Source: Neobacillus piezotolerans
GTDB lineage: Bacteria; Bacillota; Bacilli; Bacillales; Cytobacillaceae
Direction: 5' to 3'
Length of the DNA: 64,000 nt
Assembly (NCBI RefSeq): GCF_003362805.1
Contig: NZ_QNQT01000001.1
Coordinates: forward strand, 682,001 to 746,000
The notes under the pieces were generated by a model. That model had not been told where the DNA came from, made no database searches, and worked only from the letters and a program-made list of their open reading frames with translations. Position 1 is the stretch's first letter, and every line of letters starts with the position of its first letter. Both the position numbers and the translations under genes were made by a program. This document shows positions 57,311 through 64,000 of the stretch, in pieces.

Positions 57311-57682
57311 CTGTAGCTATTTAATTAACAAGTTTGTGAACAATTACACTTAAACTAAAGAGTCCGTATGTTAAATAACAAGGTGTAAGAGAAAACACTT
57401 GGAGCTTTATTTGCAAAGAGTTTTTTCCGCTTTAATACGATTTCATTTCAGGGTAAAGTACACTGAATCATTACCCAAAAAGTGGTAATAAAGGCGCAGG
57501 GAGTTGAATAAGGTAATATTTGAATCAAGATAGATATTAGTATAAAAGTTAATAACAGGGTTTTCCGTCATATGCAGGTTAGCATTACACTAATAAAGTA
57601 ATAAGGTTTACTTAAGTAAAATAAGGTATATTATATTTGTTGAATAGATTCTTTTTAGGGACAAGAAAAGTAGGTGAACAAA
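57311..57682. promoter_or_regulatory. AT-rich gap with a 14-bp palindrome
   Basis: No gene is supported in this gap. It contains a perfect palindrome TTTACTTAAGTAAA (57607-57620) next to TATATTATATTT, so an operator over a promoter for the 57683 gene is possible. A GGGTAA/TTACCC dyad lies near 57455-57480. Confidence 0.4.
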
Positions 57683-57832
57683 GTGGGAAAATATCAACTG
57701 GATTCCAAAGGTAAGTTAGCTGTGACAAAATTTCATGAAAAACAGAAGCCTGCTAAATTTGATAAAAAGCAGCAGCTTGAAAAAATGCGTGCGGAGTATA
57801 TGAAAAATAAGCAAAAACAAACAGATAAATAA
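57683..57832 (+). CDS. 49-residue lysine/glutamine-rich peptide
   Basis: This short frame (MGKYQLDSKGKLAVTKFHEK ... MRAEYMKNKQKQTDK) starts with GTG 57683 behind TAGGTGA (57671-57677) and ends at a clear terminator, so it looks like a real small gene. An in-frame GTG at 57674 overlaps that site. The product is basic and soluble, with a predicted helix over its second half. I do not recognise it. Confidence 0.6.
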   Translation: MGKYQLDSKGKLAVTKFHEKQKPAKFDKKQQLEKMRAEYMKNKQKQTDK

Positions 57833-57840
57833 TATGAATG

Positions 57841-57876
57841 AAAACATAGGAAGACTAAAATCTCCCTATGTTTTTC
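57841..57876 (+). terminator. Intrinsic terminator after the 49-residue gene
   Basis: AACATAGG with CCTATGTT and TTTTTC. Confidence 0.8.
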
Positions 57877-57890
57877 TTATTCGAAGTTAA

Positions 57891-57926
57891 AAGGCTTGGA
57901 ACCATATCGGTCTCCAAGCCTCTTTG
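57891..57926. terminator. Hairpin in the gap between convergent genes
   Basis: GGCTTGGA/TCCAAGCC with short T-rich flanks on both strands. It could terminate the minus-strand mreBH transcript. Confidence 0.55.
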
Positions 57927-58062
57927 TACAATTTTACCTTCAAAATCGCTTTTGAATCTTTATGCGAATTTAAATGATAAAAGCACTGTTAATTCAAATT
58001 TTGTATTTCAAAGCTAAACCCATGGAATCAAAGGCGTGCTTTGTTTTTTTGGTGAAAGATCC

Positions 58063-59070
58063 CTATTTCGCGACTGTCTGAAGCTTTCCGATATACTGGA
58101 GAGCCTTGCCAGTACCAATCGCGACAGATTCAAGCGGGTTTTCCGCAACATGGACAGGAACGAAGATTTCAGTTGAAAGCCATTCCTCCATGCCCTTCAT
58201 CAACGCGCCGCCGCCAGTCAAAATAACGCCGCGGTCCACAATGTCGCCGCTCAGTTCGGCCGGGCAATCCTCAAGAGTTGCACGGATTGCTTCAAGGATG
58301 TGGAGAAGCGACTCCTTAAGGGCATCCCTGATTTCATAGGAAGACAGCTTAATTGTTTTTGGCAGGCCTGTAACAAGATCGCGGCCGCGGATATCCAAAT
58401 GGAGCTCAGGATGGTCGACGAGCGCATACCCGATTTCCTTTTTGATCAATTCGGCGGTCTGTTCCCCAATCAGGACGTTGTATTCGTTGCGCACATGCTT
58501 GATAATGTCCTCGTCAAGACGGTCGCCGGCAATACGGATTGAATGGCAGGCAACGACGCCGCCAAATGAAATGATCGCGACTTCTGTCGTTCCGCCGCCG
58601 ATATCGACGACAACATTGGCCACAGGCTCGTCAACCGGCATACCGGCGCCAATTGCCGCGGCGACTGGTTCTTCAATCAAATTGATTTTCTTCGCGCCCG
58701 CGTTCCTGACCGCATCATGTATGGCGCGGCGTTCGACACTAGTGGAACCGGAAGGAGTACAAACAATCACGTTCGGCTTCCTCATGGAAAGGCCGATTTT
58801 CTTCGCGGCTTTCTTCATAATATGGGAGAGCAATTCGGTGGTCATGTCATAATCGGCGATGACTCCGTCCTTCAGCGGGCGGATCGCGACAATCTTGCCA
58901 GGCGTCTTACCGATCATTTCCTTTGCGTCCTTCCCGACGGCAAGGATACCTTTCGTTTCAGTATCGATCGCTACAACGGAAGGTTCGTTGACGGCGATTC
59001 CTTTATTTTTGCTATAAACAAGTATATTAGCTGTTCCTAAATCAATTCCGATTTCAGCAGATGAAAACAT
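58063..59070 (-). CDS. mreBH: Rod-shape determining protein MreBH
   Basis: MreBH (335 aa, the same length as in B. subtilis) is an actin-like protein that guides cell-wall synthesis and the LytE hydrolase. Phosphate motifs are [14 protein letters not shown] and [18 protein letters not shown]; the adenosine motif is [13 protein letters not shown]. It is closer to MreBH than to MreB or Mbl, for example in [19 protein letters not shown]. The start is ATG 59070 ([10 protein letters not shown]), with GGGGGA upstream; an ATG six codons earlier overlaps that site. In B. subtilis this gene lies elsewhere, so its place beside miaA is a rearrangement. Confidence 0.93.
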   Translation of the reverse strand: MFSSAEIGIDLGTANILVYSKNKGIAVNEPSVVAIDTETKGILAVGKDAKEMIGKTPGKIVAIRPLKDGVIADYDMTTELLSHIMKKAAKKIGLSMRKPNVIVCTPSGSTSVERRAIHDAVRNAGAKKINLIEEPVAAAIGAGMPVDEPVANVVVDIGGGTTEVAIISFGGVVACHSIRIAGDRLDEDIIKHVRNEYNVLIGEQTAELIKKEIGYALVDHPELHLDIRGRDLVTGLPKTIKLSSYEIRDALKESLLHILEAIRATLEDCPAELSGDIVDRGVILTGGGALMKGMEEWLSTEIFVPVHVAENPLESVAIGTGKALQYIGKLQTVAK

Positions 59071-59395
59071 GTTTCTCAAATCCCCCATTCTAAAATTTAC
59101 GTGGGCGTAACAAAATCTGACCCGAAAATTGCATAATCAGCGGGAGCATAGTGTAAACTCCCTCACAAGATAGACTTCTATTAGACTAGCATTGCTTTGG
59201 GGGTAAGCGGAGGAATGTAATGCATTCGTTATCGAATTGTAAAGAAACATGTAAAATTATGCAAGGCAGCCAATTAGGTTAGAATAAGTTTGGAAAAGAA
59301 CGTCGATACTTGAACGGTATTTGCTCCGGTTTTGTACTCAAGCTTTCATTGTGTATAATAAGGGCATCCAGTATGAGAGGGCAGTGTGAAGCAAT
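59071..59395. promoter_or_regulatory. Divergent mreBH-miaA intergenic region
   Basis: This 325-bp gap serves divergent genes. TATAAT at 59354-59359 lies 37 bp before miaA with a weak -35 (TTTGTA-like). I do not see a clear minus-strand promoter or any RNA gene. Confidence 0.4.
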
Positions 59396-60349
59396 TTGGA
59401 AAGCTTGCAAAAACTAGTGGTCATTGTCGGCCCCACGGCGGTCGGAAAAACGAGGCTGGGAGTTGAAATGGCGAAACACTTCAATGGCGAGGTGATAAGC
59501 GGGGACTCAATGCAAATCTACCGCGGGATGGATATCGGGACGGCAAAGGTCACCGAAGAGGAAATGGAAGGCATTCCCCACCATCTCATCGATATAAAAA
59601 ATCCGGAAGAGGGTTTCTCGGTCGCCGAGTTCAAAAGCCTTGTCAGGGAAAAAATTGACGAGATCACGTCCAAGGGAAAACTCCCGATTGTTGTTGGTGG
59701 AACCGGCCTTTATATCCAGTCCGTCTTGTATGACTACCAATTCTCCGAAGCGCCGGCCGACGAGGAATTTCGCGCAAGCCTCGAAAAAAAGGCGGAAGAA
59801 GAGGGAAACGAGGCTGTGCACCGGGAACTGGCGGAGCTGGATCCGGAAGCGGCGGAACAGCTGCACCCGAACAATGTCAGAAGGGTCATAAGAGCGCTTG
59901 AAATCGTCAAGTCAACCGGGATGCCGCTCGCCGAAAACCAGAAATCGACCAATCCGGAGCTTCTGTACAACGCCGCAATCGTCGGCCTAACGATGGACCG
60001 GGAGTTACTATACGAACGGATTAATAGGCGGGTCGATAAAATGGTCAAGGAAGGGCTTCTAAATGAAGTGAAGAAATTTTACGATCAGGGCCTTCGAGAG
60101 TGCCAGTCAATCCAGGCAATCGGCTATAAAGAGTTTTATTGCTATTTTGACGGGAACACCACTCTGGAGGAATCGATCGATACACTGAAACAAAATACGA
60201 GAAGGTATGCCAAAAGGCAGCTTACGTGGTTTCGAAACAAGATGGACGTGGAATGGTATGATATGTCAGATACGGACGCCTTTCCAAAAATAATTCCCGA
60301 AATATTCATGTATGTGGAAGGAAAGCTTGAACTTAAATCGAATACATAA
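59396..60349 (+). CDS. miaA: tRNA dimethylallyltransferase MiaA
   Basis: MiaA (317 aa) adds the isopentenyl group to A37 of tRNAs that read UNN codons; MiaB, at 44130, then methylthiolates it. The P-loop GPTAVGKT opens the protein. SGDSMQIYRGMDIGTAK, GGTGLYIQSV and the late CQSIQAIGYKEF and RRYAKRQLTWFR motifs are all present. The start is TTG 59396, with only a distant AGAGGG; a TTG at 59405 is an alternative. hfq follows 29 bp later, as in many bacteria. Confidence 0.95.
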   Translation: MESLQKLVVIVGPTAVGKTRLGVEMAKHFNGEVISGDSMQIYRGMDIGTAKVTEEEMEGIPHHLIDIKNPEEGFSVAEFKSLVREKIDEITSKGKLPIVVGGTGLYIQSVLYDYQFSEAPADEEFRASLEKKAEEEGNEAVHRELAELDPEAAEQLHPNNVRRVIRALEIVKSTGMPLAENQKSTNPELLYNAAIVGLTMDRELLYERINRRVDKMVKEGLLNEVKKFYDQGLRECQSIQAIGYKEFYCYFDGNTTLEESIDTLKQNTRRYAKRQLTWFRNKMDVEWYDMSDTDAFPKIIPEIFMYVEGKLELKSNT

Positions 60350-60378
60350 AATGTAGAGATAATAGAGGAGGATTTTAA

Positions 60379-60615
60379 ATGAAAACAGCCATCAATATCC
60401 AGGACCAATTTTTGAACCAGCTTCGCAAGGATAACACGAACGTTACCGTATTCCTTTTGAACGGTTTCCAGCTAAGGGGCCAAATCAAGGGATTTGATAA
60501 CTTCACCGTATTGTTCGAATCCGAAGGGAAGCAGCAGCTTGTCTACAAGCATGCCATTTCAACGTTCGCTCCTGCCCGCAATGTCCAGCTAGACCTTGAA
60601 GGCCAGGGGCAATAA
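60379..60615 (+). CDS. hfq: RNA chaperone Hfq
   Basis: Hfq (78 aa) forms the Sm-like hexamer that binds small RNAs. Sm1 ([19 protein letters not shown]) and Sm2 (YKHAISTF) are intact. AGGAGGATTTTAA precedes ATG 60379. It is coupled to miaA. Confidence 0.98.
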   Translation: MKTAINIQDQFLNQLRKDNTNVTVFLLNGFQLRGQIKGFDNFTVLFESEGKQQLVYKHAISTFAPARNVQLDLEGQGQ

Positions 60616-60638
60616 GGACGGCTAATTTTAATATGAAC

Positions 60639-60671
60639 AAGGTCCGGTTGAATCCAGCCGGGCCTTTTTTC
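60639..60671 (+). terminator. Intrinsic terminator after hfq
   Basis: AAGGTCCGG pairs with CCGGGCCTT (one wobble), then six T. The 60672-60964 gap is AT-rich and holds no gene I can support. Confidence 0.88.
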
Positions 60672-60964
60672 GTTCGTTTATGTGGAATAGACGCTTGGGC
60701 TGCAATAAATTCGGAGATTTTGGGGTGGAAAGCCTATGCTAATTTTCGATACCTTTTTCTTTGGAAGAAACAAATCAAAAAATCAGCAAATCAAAGTTTA
60801 TTGTCGCAACTAAAATATCCCCATTAGTTTATCGGGATTGTGTTAATATTTAGTAAAAAGTCATTTGGTTTTCCTGACCTGTTTTTTCCTAGAATGTTAA
60901 TTGTAAAAACTCGATAACAACAATTCTGTTTTTCGGTAAGTATATAGTGAATTGGAGGGATTGT

Positions 60965-61264
60965 ATGAAAACCAGGAAACGATGGGTATTTGGAATTGCA
61001 ATTATTTTTGTTCTGCTCGTCCTTGCGTTTACAAATCCTAATGAAAAAGATTATTATGATTTTACCGAAAAAAAGTATGGAAAATCGCCGGAAGATAGCC
61101 TGTATATGTCTGAATTGGAGAGAATAAATTTTTTTGTTTTCTCAACCTATACTCCCATTTTTATAACTGAACATGGAATAACCCACCTTGGTATTATGGG
61201 TAAATTCTTTCAGATTTCAGATGGACAATTTGATTATCCTATATGGCTTAGATTGTTTAAATAA
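60965..61264 (+). CDS. DUF4359-like small anchored protein
   Basis: This 99-residue protein has a short basic N-terminus, one hydrophobic segment (about 7-22) ending in LAFTNPNEKDYYDF, and a C-terminal ITHLGIMGKFFQI motif. The FTNPNxxDY and YLGIFGxFF-like blocks suggest the DUF4359 family of extracytoplasmic proteins. GGAGGG (60955-60960) precedes ATG 60965. Its function is unknown. Base composition is AT-rich compared with hfq and spoVK. Confidence 0.7.
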   Translation: MKTRKRWVFGIAIIFVLLVLAFTNPNEKDYYDFTEKKYGKSPEDSLYMSELERINFFVFSTYTPIFITEHGITHLGIMGKFFQISDGQFDYPIWLRLFK

Positions 61265-61308
61265 AGATGCTTTAGTAAAAGAAAAAAGAAAAGAAACTGC
61301 CAAAATGC

Positions 61309-61338
61309 TGGGTTTACCCAGGCGTTTATTTTTTTCTA
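61309..61338 (+). terminator. Terminator-like hairpin after the DUF4359-like gene
   Basis: CTGGGT-TT-ACCCAG followed, after a few bases, by a T-rich stretch. Confidence 0.55.
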
Positions 61339-61353
61339 CCTTTTTTATTCAAG

Positions 61354-61416
61354 TCATTTTTCGAATGATTCTAGCTATTTTTTCAAACATTCTAGTCATT
61401 TTCGAGGTCATTCTAG
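61354..61416 (+). repeat. Three tandem 21-bp units
   Basis: Units at 61354, 61375 and 61396, each like TCATTTTTCGAATGATTCTAG and ending in ATTCTAG. The period is two helical turns. It lies in the AT-rich gap upstream of spoVK, which has no supported gene between 61265 and 61617. Confidence 0.7.
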
Positions 61417-61617
61417 TTTATCTAAAATTCGGGAAAAGGGAGGCGGTTTAGGAGAATTTGTGGGCCGTTCCCATTCGAAATGCTGTTTTTTGTAAAACTG
61501 AAATGTTTTCTCCATGGGCGAATAGGATAGTAAGAAGGATATTGTTTCGAGCCCGTAACTTCCCGGTCCCGGAACATTGCAACAGAGAGATGCAATCGCA
61601 ATTGAGAGGTGAATGCT

Positions 61618-62565
61618 TTGGACCAGCCGATGCGCATGAAGGACAATGGCCAAATCAGCATTGTTCTGAATACACAGAAACGAAAACCGGCACCGATGCG
61701 GGAGCACGAACCCTCACTGCCCAAGGCGGTACAGAAAATAGAGCACGCGGCATTGAAGGAAATCGAAGAAGAGCTCGGCGCACTTGTCGGAATGGAAGAG
61801 ATGAAAAAAACGATCAAAGAAATTTATGCCTGGATATATATCAACAAAAAGAGGGAAGAAGCCGGCCTAAAGGCGAAGAAGCAGGCGCTCCATATGATGT
61901 TCAAGGGAAACCCCGGAACTGGGAAGACGACTGTCGCAAGGCTGATTGGCAAGCTTTTTTTAAAAATGAATGTCCTCTCAAAAGGGCATTTAATCGAGGC
62001 GGAGCGGGCGGATTTGGTTGGGGAGTATATCGGCCATACCGCACAGAAGACACGTGACCTCGTCAAAAAAGCAATGGGCGGGATCCTGTTCATTGATGAA
62101 GCCTACTCGCTCGGGAGGGGCGGGGAAAAGGATTTTGGGAAGGAAGCGATCGATACGCTTGTCAAGCATATGGAAGATAAGCAGCATGAATTCATTCTTA
62201 TCCTCGCGGGCTATTCAAGGGAAATGGAGTACTTCCTGTCGCTAAATCCCGGCCTCCATTCCAGGTTTCCGCTCGTAATCGATTTTCCCGATTATAAAAT
62301 CGACCAGCTCATGGACATTGCCGGGAGGATGGTAAAGGAAAGGGAATATTCGCTTAGCCACGAGGCGGAAAAGAAATTGAGGGAGCATTTGATCTGGATC
62401 AGGTCGGTCCTGTCGCCAAACAGCTTTTCGAATGGCCGCTATATCCGAAACATCATCGAAAAATCGATCCGCGCCCAGGCAATGAGGCTCCTCATGCAAA
62501 ACAGCTACGACCGTCATGACCTCATGACCATCCGAAGCAACGACCTTGTTTTCGAAGAAGATTAA
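61618..62565 (+). CDS. spoVK: Stage V sporulation protein K (AAA ATPase)
   Basis: SpoVK (315 aa) is a CbbX-type AAA+ ATPase needed for spore maturation. It shows ELGALVGMEEMKKTIKEIYA, Walker A GNPGTGKTT, Walker B GILFIDEAYSL and the arginine-finger region NPGLHSRFP. The start is TTG 61618, since GAGAGGTGA (61604-61612) is five bases upstream; an in-frame GTG at 61609 lies inside that site. In B. subtilis spoVK precedes ynbA/hflX; here a glutaredoxin-like gene and a repeat array are inserted after it. Confidence 0.94.
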   Translation: MDQPMRMKDNGQISIVLNTQKRKPAPMREHEPSLPKAVQKIEHAALKEIEEELGALVGMEEMKKTIKEIYAWIYINKKREEAGLKAKKQALHMMFKGNPGTGKTTVARLIGKLFLKMNVLSKGHLIEAERADLVGEYIGHTAQKTRDLVKKAMGGILFIDEAYSLGRGGEKDFGKEAIDTLVKHMEDKQHEFILILAGYSREMEYFLSLNPGLHSRFPLVIDFPDYKIDQLMDIAGRMVKEREYSLSHEAEKKLREHLIWIRSVLSPNSFSNGRYIRNIIEKSIRAQAMRLLMQNSYDRHDLMTIRSNDLVFEED

Positions 62566-62567
62566 CT

Positions 62568-62591
62568 TGACCCACTTAGGGGTCTTTTTTT
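62568..62591 (+). terminator. Intrinsic terminator after spoVK
   Basis: GACCC/GGGTC around a short loop with eight T. Confidence 0.8.
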
Positions 62592-62732
62592 TGTGTAAAA
62601 CCGTAAAAAAAGGGAATGACAATACTGTATCCTTTTTTGCAGATGATTGATTAGAGCAGAATCTTTGACAGCAAAAATGGAAATCGGCCATAATACCTGC
62701 AAGGGTATAAAAATGATGAGGAGGCATTAAAA

Positions 62733-62966
62733 ATGAACGAGATTACAGTTTACTCCACCAACACTTGACCGTACTGCACAATGATGAAAAACTTCCTTGA
62801 GGCTCAAGGATTGGACTATAACGAAGTGAATGTACAAAACGACCGCGCCGCCGCGGAAAAACTGGTGAACGAAACCGGACAAATGGGCGTGCCGCAAACA
62901 AAAGTCAACGGGCACTGGGTGCTTGGATTTGATCCTGAAACATTAATGCAATACGTGAAAGAATAA
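62733..62966 (+). CDS. Glutaredoxin-like selenoprotein with in-frame TGA (UPYC motif)
   Basis: The frame opens with ATG 62733 behind a perfect AGGAGG (62719-62724, eight-base gap). It reads MNEITVYSTNT, then TGA at 62766-62768, then PYCTMMKNFLEAQG and on to TAA 62966. Reading TGA as selenocysteine gives a 77-residue thioredoxin-fold protein with U12-P-Y-C15 in place of CPYC. The cis-proline motif MGVPQTKVNG and the C-terminal helix DPETLMQYVKE are intact, and no other stop interrupts the frame. UGA at the exact nucleophile position, plus the hairpin at 62794, favours selenocysteine over a nonsense mutation. Glutaredoxins with UPYC are known in some clostridia. Without Sec insertion only an 11-residue peptide, or a restart at ATG 62781, would be made. 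selA, selB, selC and selD are not in this window. Confidence 0.8.
62794..62810 (+). promoter_or_regulatory. Candidate bacterial SECIS hairpin
   Basis: A 7-bp stem TCCTTGA (62794-62800) and TCAAGGA (62804-62810) closes a GGC loop. The loop begins 32 nt after the TGA codon. Bacterial SECIS models require a loop about 16-37 nt after UGA with a G in its first two bases, and both conditions hold. It lies within the coding sequence, as bacterial SECIS elements do. Confidence 0.6.
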
Positions 62967-62988
62967 AGAGGCCGCGGCCTCTTTTTTT
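62966..62988 (+). terminator. Intrinsic terminator after the glutaredoxin-like gene
   Basis: AGAGGCC-GC-GGCCTCT with seven T, starting at the stop codon. Confidence 0.9.
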
Positions 62989-63068
62989 ATGCCGGCCAGG
63001 AGGTCAGAGAACCCGGGAGGCGCCACTTCACGATGGATGAGTTACAACGTCCTGACAAAAAACCGGGG

Positions 63069-63854
63069 AATGTCATGAAAACTACATTTTCGTGACAGTC
63101 GAATGCAAAAAACCATCGGAATGTCACGCAACCCCCATTTGAGTGACATTCGAATGCAAAAATTCAATTGGAATGTCACGCAACCCCCACTTGAGTGACA
63201 TTCGAATGCAAAAATTCAATTGGAATGTCACGTAACCCCCACTTGAGTGACATTTGAACGCAAAAATCCAAATAAAATGTCACGCAACCCCCATTTGAGT
63301 GACATTCGAATACAAAAATCCAAATGAAATGTCACGCAACCCCCATTTGAGTGACAATCGAATGCAAAAATCCAAATAAAATGTCACGCAACCCCCATTT
63401 GAGTGACATTCGAATGCAAAAATCCAATTGAAATGTCACGCAACCCCCATTTGAGTGACATTCGAATGCAAAAATCCAATTGGAATGTCACGCAACCCCC
63501 ACTTGAGTGACATTCGAATGCAAAAATTCAATTGGAATGTCACGTAACCCCCACTTGAGTGACATTTGAACGCAAAAATCCAAATAAAATGTCACGCAAC
63601 CCCCATTTGAGTGACATTCGAATACAAAAATCCAAATGAAATGTCACGCAACCCCCATTTGAGTGACAATCGAATGCAAAAATCCAAATAAAATGTCACG
63701 CAACCCCCATTTGAGTGACATTCGAATGCAAAAAACCAATCGAAATGTCACGCAACCCCCATTTGAGTGACATTCATATTCAAAAATCCAAACGAAATGT
63801 CACGCAACCCCCATTTGAGTGACATTCGAATGCAAAAACCAATTGAAATGTCAC
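63069..63854 (+). repeat. 52-bp tandem repeat array C (about 15 units)
   Basis: Units begin with AATGTCAC at 63069 (degenerate), 63120, 63172, 63224, 63276, 63328, 63380, 63432, 63484, 63536, 63588, 63640, 63692, 63744 and 63796, with a last half-unit at 63847. Spacing is 52 bp throughout except 51 at each end. Each unit has arms AATGTCAC and GTGACATT (positions 1-8 and 24-31) around GCAACCCCCATTTGA. A linker CGAATGCAAAAATCCAA reaches the next unit. The block at 63172-63483 is repeated nearly exactly from 63484. No reading frame runs through it. Confidence 0.95.
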
Positions 63855-64000
63855 TCAACACCATATGATGAACATCCATTCAATTTCCAAAAACCTTATC
63901 CCTAGAGACTAGTAAAAACCCCTTTATGCATTCCCTCTCGCATACCAAGATAGAGAAATCGCCAAAGTTTTGTTATTATGGGGAAAAGAAAAAGATAATG
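63855..64000. other. Window end, no gene complete
   Basis: The array fades out before 63880. The last ~120 bases are AT-rich and may be the upstream region of the next gene (hflX/ynbA is expected here by B. subtilis order). No start codon with a ribosome-binding site is complete in the window. Confidence 0.4.

Noticed and set aside
61188-61451. 87-codon frame overlapping the DUF4359-like gene, possible frameshifted extension
   Set aside because: The 99-residue protein already ends with the family-like LGIMGKFF block, and the extra frame encodes the 21-bp repeats; not a real extension.
62781-62966. Separate 61-residue gene starting at ATG 62781
   Set aside because: It lacks a ribosome-binding site and would begin inside the redox motif helix; the perfect AGGAGG is placed for ATG 62733, so it is the downstream part of the TGA-containing gene.
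63069-63854. CRISPR array
   Set aside because: Spacing is regular, but the intervening sequences are themselves repeats rather than unique spacers, and no cas genes are nearby.

Overview
This window is chromosomal DNA of an endospore-forming member of the Bacillaceae (Firmicutes). Gene order closely follows the Bacillus subtilis infB to spoVK segment, proteins look strongly Bacillus-like, ribosome-binding sites are AGGAGG-type, starts are often TTG or GTG, and intrinsic terminators follow most transcription units. Sporulation genes (dpaA, dpaB, ylxY, ymxH, tepA, spoIIIE, spoVS, cotE, spoVK) confirm a spore former. I cannot name the species.

Layout. 1-7.5 kb: translation and RNA genes (infB, ylxP, rbfA, truB, ribF, rpsO, pnp). 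7.6-15.8 kb: ylxY, the M16 peptidase mlpA, ymxH, then dipicolinate synthase dpaAB followed by asd-dapG-dapA, which supply its precursor from aspartate. 16-21.3 kb: RNase J2, TepA, YlzJ and SpoIIIE. 21.8-27.4 kb: a GntR regulator and a BMP-type nucleoside ABC importer (bmp-nupO-nupP-nupQ). 27.8-35.3 kb: ymfF-ymfH-ymfI-ymfJ-ymfK-rodZ-pgsA-cinA. 35.4-40 kb: recA with a LexA box, rny, ymdB, spoVS. 40-46 kb: an M19 dipeptidase, korAB (2-oxoacid:ferredoxin oxidoreductase), miaB and ricA. 46-49.4 kb: cotE between two tandem-repeat arrays, then a multi-cluster ferredoxin-like protein, a small acidic protein and a cupin. 49.6-56.4 kb: mutS-mutL, ohr, a HesB-like protein and a Nudix CoA pyrophosphatase. 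56.5-58 kb: a visibly AT-rich patch with small unknown genes. 58-64 kb: mreBH (minus strand), miaA, hfq, a small DUF4359-like protein, spoVK, a glutaredoxin-like gene, and a long tandem-repeat array running almost to the window end.

Two things stand out. First, the glutaredoxin-like gene at 62733-62966 has an in-frame TGA exactly where the first cysteine of the redox motif CPYC belongs (so UPYC). A short hairpin with a GGC loop lies 32 nt downstream, as expected of a bacterial SECIS element, so this is probably a selenoprotein. Second, three tandem arrays unrelated in sequence (46222, 47273 and 63069) all have a 52-bp period, and in each the unit holds one pair of inverted arms. The period equals five turns of B-DNA. 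A separate 27.5-kb element folds as a closed multi-stem structure, and part of its head recurs at 21.35 kb; both copies abut the T-tract of a terminator.
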